Under the pieces are notes generated by a model, which ran no database searches, was not told where the DNA came from, and saw only the letters and a list, made by a program, of their open reading frames with translations. This document shows, one piece after another, positions 60,131 to 64,000 of a stretch of 64,000 nucleotides of DNA. A program made the position numbers and the translations under genes. The stretch comes from Lunularia cruciata (Eukaryota; Streptophyta; Marchantiopsida; Lunulariales; Lunulariaceae), in NCBI GenBank assembly GCA_948567375.1, contig OX419758.1, positions 6,329,001-6,393,000 of the forward strand, given 5' to 3'. The stretch's first letter is position 1, and each line of letters opens with the position of its first letter.

Positions 60131-61961
60131 CAAGGAGAAGGATAGGTTCCTATCCCACCTTCACCATCAAACTTACTTCAATGGAGACCCAAACTTGCCT
60201 AAGGAGATCACCAAATATCATGATGTGGACAAAGAGTATGCCCAAACAGGAAAGTTCATATGAGTGGTGGAGACATACAAATCCTTTACAATTTGAAGAA
60301 AGACTCCTATAGCCCATGTAAAAGTATAAGTCTCCAAGAAATGAAATGACCTTAGTAGGTGGAAACTTCATCAAAGGACAGCAAGAGTAAAACCAAGATA
60401 TACACATTTGCTCAAGAGAAAGGCCCACCAAGAACAAGAGATGGTGAACAAAAAAGTTCTCACAACTACTCAAAGCACAAAGTTGGGGAGCAAAGGATTC
60501 CTTCATATAAATTTTGTTTCCCGTGGTAAACAAAGAAGAAGGACTAAATGATGTGGCCCAATTTTCACCCTTGATTGTTGGAGATGAAGTGTGTTTAGTG
60601 GACAAGGGGAAAATGTCGATTATGGAATCCATCTCCCAACCACAACTCAATGCCTCACTCAATTCCTAACAGGAAGGAAACCTTTCATTATGAGGCAAAA
60701 TAGAGAACAAAATGGACTTGCACAATGGCAGATTTTTTCAAGGGCACCAACAACAATGAGGTGGGGACATCCTGCCAAAATCCAACAAAATTGGCCAAGC
60801 AACCCCTATTATGCCCAGTACAAGAAGGAGAGATAAATGAAGATGATATCATCACAAATGATGTTACTCCCAACCAACAACAACAAAGTAGGTATGAATG
60901 AGGAAGCAACTCTAATTCACAAATCATAGGAGACAAATTTTTTGGGCCATGTGACCTTGTGACCTAAATAAAGAAGGTCTTACAAAGACAATTGGGCAAG
61001 GATGGCAATTCTCTGCCTTGGCTAATGGTGGCCTACACCATTCACATTGTGACACCAACAATGGAAGCATTGGACCAAATTCTATAATTATACTAGAACT
61101 TGGAGCCAAAGATGAAGGAACCAATGGCCTCATCCACCACCTACATCACCTAGTCCAATCCAAGATGAACAAGAAGGAAAAGGAAAGTGAAGAGCACCTA
61201 GAGGAGTTCTAGATGAAGGAACTAAGATGGTAGGAGTATGAAAAGCTAATCCAAGGGTTGAAAAAGGAGGTTGACAACTATAGCCTATAGCTCATCCACC
61301 AACAAACTCAACACAAGTAGGAGATACAAAATAAAGAAGATGAACTTGCATTGCTATGAAGTGAGCTAGAAATTGCCCATGTGGATACAAAGGCAATTGA
61401 GACCAAATGCAACAACCTAAAATAGTTGATTGACCTCCATATCTCTAATCTATCTACAAACCTTAAATGACAACAAGAAAAGGTATTGGAGCAAGACAAG
61501 TGGATTTGTAAGGAGATGACCGATGAACTCAATGCCAAACAAGCCAATTTGGAGAACAAATAGGCAAGGCTGCTTGTGACTATTGGGCATACAACTACCC
61601 AACTACTTAACCAATTGAAGCGCATGGCCAACAAGACCTCCTAGCAAACAAAGGCATATGATTGGTGCATTCAAATTGACATATTGGAGAGGAAGATGTA
61701 CTCACAAGCAACTCAAAGCATTGTCTATGAAACTCTAGAGGCACACTAATGCCAAGTTTGAGGAGGCTCAATCCAGCTTTATACAAATTGTGGATGGCTA
61801 TCAAAAGGAGCTTGTAGACCTATTTCACATTTTCAAGAGGGCTAACAATTCATCCCAAGCACCACATGCCCTCTCGTTAAGGAACCACAATTAGAACCTA
61901 GTTTTACAAAAACAGTTGTGGTCATTTTTGTTCTCTAACAATGAGACATCGCTTTGAACTA
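60131..61961 (+). mobile_element. Family C remnant, third copy
   Basis: Plus-strand broken frames of a charged, Gln/Glu/Lys/Leu-rich protein, especially 61,018-61,212 (HLVQSKMNKKEKESEEHLEE) and the helical pieces near 61,320-61,800. There is no transposase, protease or RT motif. The minus-strand frames here (for example 60,150-60,662) are shadows. It is bounded on the left by the family-D LTR target site and on the right by a family-A LTR piece. Confidence 0.4.
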
Positions 61962-62121
61962 TGAGCCGGCTTGTCTCTCACTCAGGATGAACCTCTGATG
62001 GCTATTATGGTAGCACACCATGGACTAAGAAGGCAAGGAATCCCAACTCCATCATACTCCTCCAAGGCTAACACTCCAAGACTCAAGACATTGCTCACTA
62101 GAGAACTCAATGAGAGAGAGA
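61962..62121 (-). mobile_element. Family A LTR fragment
   Basis: About 160 bp, starting TGAGCCGGCTTGTCTC and matching the terminal part of the family-A LTR (compare 8,871-9,030). It stops inside the GAGAGAGA run and is joined directly to family-B internal sequence, so it is a truncated LTR at an illegitimate junction. Confidence 0.8.
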
Positions 62122-64000
62122 ACTTGGGTATCAAGTGGGAGAGGGAGGTTACTGGAGGATAACATGACTTTATCACCAACTTCAAAGGTGAGATCACAAC
62201 GATGGTGGTCCGCATATTGTTTTTGGCGATTCTGAGCAACAAGGAGGTGAGACTTGGCTTGTTGGAGAGATTGGGATATAGTGGTCAAGAATGTGGAAGT
62301 ATGAGGAACCTGAGAGGAAGGGGGAGCAAGAAGAGAATCTGGAACAAGCAGATCTTGGCCAAAATTGAGAAAGAAGGGAGAAAATCTGGTGCTTGCCTGT
62401 TTGGAATTGTTGTAGGCAAATTCTATAGCTACAAGACATTCATCCTAGTTGGTATGGTGAACATTTACAAAGGCTCGCAACATATCCTCCAATGTACAAT
62501 TTGTGTGTTTGGTTTGTCCATCATTTTGAGGATGATAGGCCGTGGATAAAGCAAGCTTGGTGTTGAGTATCTGGAAGAGTTCTTGCCAAAACTTCTTGGT
62601 AAATCAAGGAACACTGTCGAAGATGAGTACACGTGGCATCCCATGATGCTTGAAGACATTGTCAAAGTAGATTTGCGCTAAAGTTAGAGCATCCATGGTA
62701 TCATAGGTTGGTGCTAAGTGGATTTGCTTACTAAGCTTATCCACAAACACCACGATTGTGGTGTGTCCTTATTTTGTCTTTGGCAAGGATGTGATGAGAT
62801 CCAAGCTCACATGCTCCCAGCGAGCGGATGGAATGGTGAGTGGTTGAAGGAGTCCACTCGGCTTTTGGTTGCTGGCCTTGTTATGTTGGCAACTCTCACA
62901 TGATCGGACAAAGTCTTGAACATCTCGTGTCATGTTGGGCCACCACCATTGGCGTTGGAGGGTGCTCAAGGTCTTGTCCACTCCTATACTTGTCATGGGC
63001 TTCTTGAAAGTGGACAAGTCAAAGATCACCTTTGGTTGGAACATATATTTGGTCTGCATGGAATAAAAGGCCTTCCTTGAAGGAGAAGGTGTTGTATTCC
63101 TTGTCGTATGCTGTCAGACAACCGTGTACCATTTGGAAGAAGGGATCTTGTTGTAGAGCTTATTGGAACTCATTATGGACCTTAGGGTCAATGGACACCA
63201 TTGTAATTGCCGTCGTGATGAGAGGAAGAGCCTTCAAATCATGTCGTCGTGATAGAGCATTAGGGATGACATGGAACCGACCTGGTTTGTACTCAAGTTT
63301 GATGTCAAACAATTGGAGTTGCTCTTCTCATTGATGATGCCGATTCTTCATGTGCTCCAAGTGTAAGGTCTGCAACAATGGCTTGTGATCAGTTTGTATG
63401 ATCACTTGTTTCTCCAAGAGATAATGCCTCCATACCTTGGTGGCATATACCATTGCAAGTTGTTCCCAATCTCAAGCAGAGTAATTTTTTCAGTTGTATT
63501 TAGTCAGCGAGACACAAAGGCAATAGGATGTAGTCCATCTGGAAATTCTTGTTGCAACACATCTCCAATTGCAAAGTTGGAAGCATCAAAATCAACCACA
63601 TAAGGTAGTTGATGATCATATGGTTGAAGAATGGGTCTTGAAGACACCATATGCTTTAACTTCTAGAATGCTTCTTCATGCTTGGTGGTCCACTCAAAGC
63701 TCAAGTTCTTTCCCAAGAGGTCAATCAATGGTGCAGCCACGTGAGCATAATAGTGGACGAACCGTCGGTAAAAACTGGCCAATCCATTGAATGCTCGTAC
63801 TTCTATAGCATCCTTTGGGGTAGGCCAATCAGTAATAGCCTTGATCTTCTCTTCTTCCATCTTGATCCCCTCTGATGAGATCTTATGACCCAAGAAGGTA
63901 ACCTCCTTTTGCCAAAAAACACACTTTGACTTCTTGTAGTAAAATTTCCACCATCGTAGTCGTCTTAGGACTTCTCGCACATGATTCACATCTTCTGCCT
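62122..64000 (-). pseudogene. Family B copy B4: integrase to RT, runs off right edge
   Basis: Minus-strand frames in polyprotein order. The RT end and connection (63,663-63,989) have CVFWQKEVTFLGHKISSEG, FNGLASFYRRFVHYYAHVA and PLIDLLGKN. RNase H (about 63,180-63,620) is broken. The integrase zinc region and core start (62,769-63,059) have VDKTLSTLQRQWWWPNM, the Cys pair SCESCQHNKA, and WEHVSLDLITSLPKTK. The integrase core and linker (62,052-62,660) have SQSLQQAKSHLLVAQNRQKQ. It is the best-preserved family-B coding copy here and serves as the uninterrupted reference for the A1 insertion point. The left end is truncated before the chromodomain; the right end continues beyond the window. Confidence 0.85.

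Noticed and set aside
1-64000. A prokaryotic defence, biosynthetic or phage system
   Set aside because: Spliced plant genes, LTR retrotransposons and a Harbinger transposase throughout; no operon structure or bacterial gene.

Overview
This is nuclear DNA from a land plant. Three multi-exon, single-copy-type eukaryotic genes and one partial coiled-coil gene sit in a landscape of decayed retrotransposons. A LARGE-type (GT49-like) glycosyltransferase, a restriction-like-endonuclease LINE and Ty3/gypsy elements together make a seedless plant (lycophyte, fern or bryophyte) more likely than an angiosperm. That taxonomic call is inference. Nothing prokaryotic is present: no operons, no CRISPR, no phage genes.

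Layout. 1-703 holds the N-terminal part of a coiled-coil protein on the minus strand, running off the left edge. 2.7-3.0 kb holds shuffled plastid rpoC2 pieces, one of them split by a 53-bp mobile insertion. 5-35 kb is a transposon graveyard: remnants of a charged, coiled-coil ORF family ('family C'), a solo LTR of gypsy family A, and a 14.8-kb nested composite (11,710-26,483). In that composite a minus-strand chromovirus (family B) contains a second family-B copy and a plus-strand family-A element with recognisable gag, protease, RT, RNase H and integrase. A third decayed family-B copy lies at 29.8-34.4 kb, followed by tandem diverged LTR-like units and a decayed tRNA-Gly.

36-54 kb is the gene island: a GT49/LARGE-like glycosyltransferase on the plus strand (37,072-40,780, with an 18-residue repeat array before its membrane anchor), FAHD1-type acylpyruvate hydrolase on the minus strand (42,422-44,997), and the alpha subunit of protein farnesyltransferase/GGTase-I on the minus strand (51,463-53,499). 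I see no common pathway; these look like ordinary neighbouring nuclear genes. Between the last two lies a decayed non-LTR retrotransposon (about 45.77-49.80 kb) with a C2H2 finger, RT, zinc knuckle and a K-x-D-x12-D endonuclease motif, resembling R2-type elements. A 741-756-bp solo LTR (family D) has landed in its RT.

The most interesting signal is the 3' tail of that LINE. A short hairpin-bearing sequence (GATGGG-GTCTT-CCCATC plus about 30 bases) recurs as free-standing 47-53-bp insertions, two of them with clear 10-14-bp target duplications, one inside the plastid-derived rpoC2 piece.

54-64 kb returns to transposons: a PIF/Harbinger transposase pseudogene, a family-B solo LTR with perfect duplication CTTTG, a family-D solo LTR with perfect duplication CAAGG, another family-C remnant, and a family-B polyprotein running off the right edge. 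Every transposon polyprotein I read is broken.
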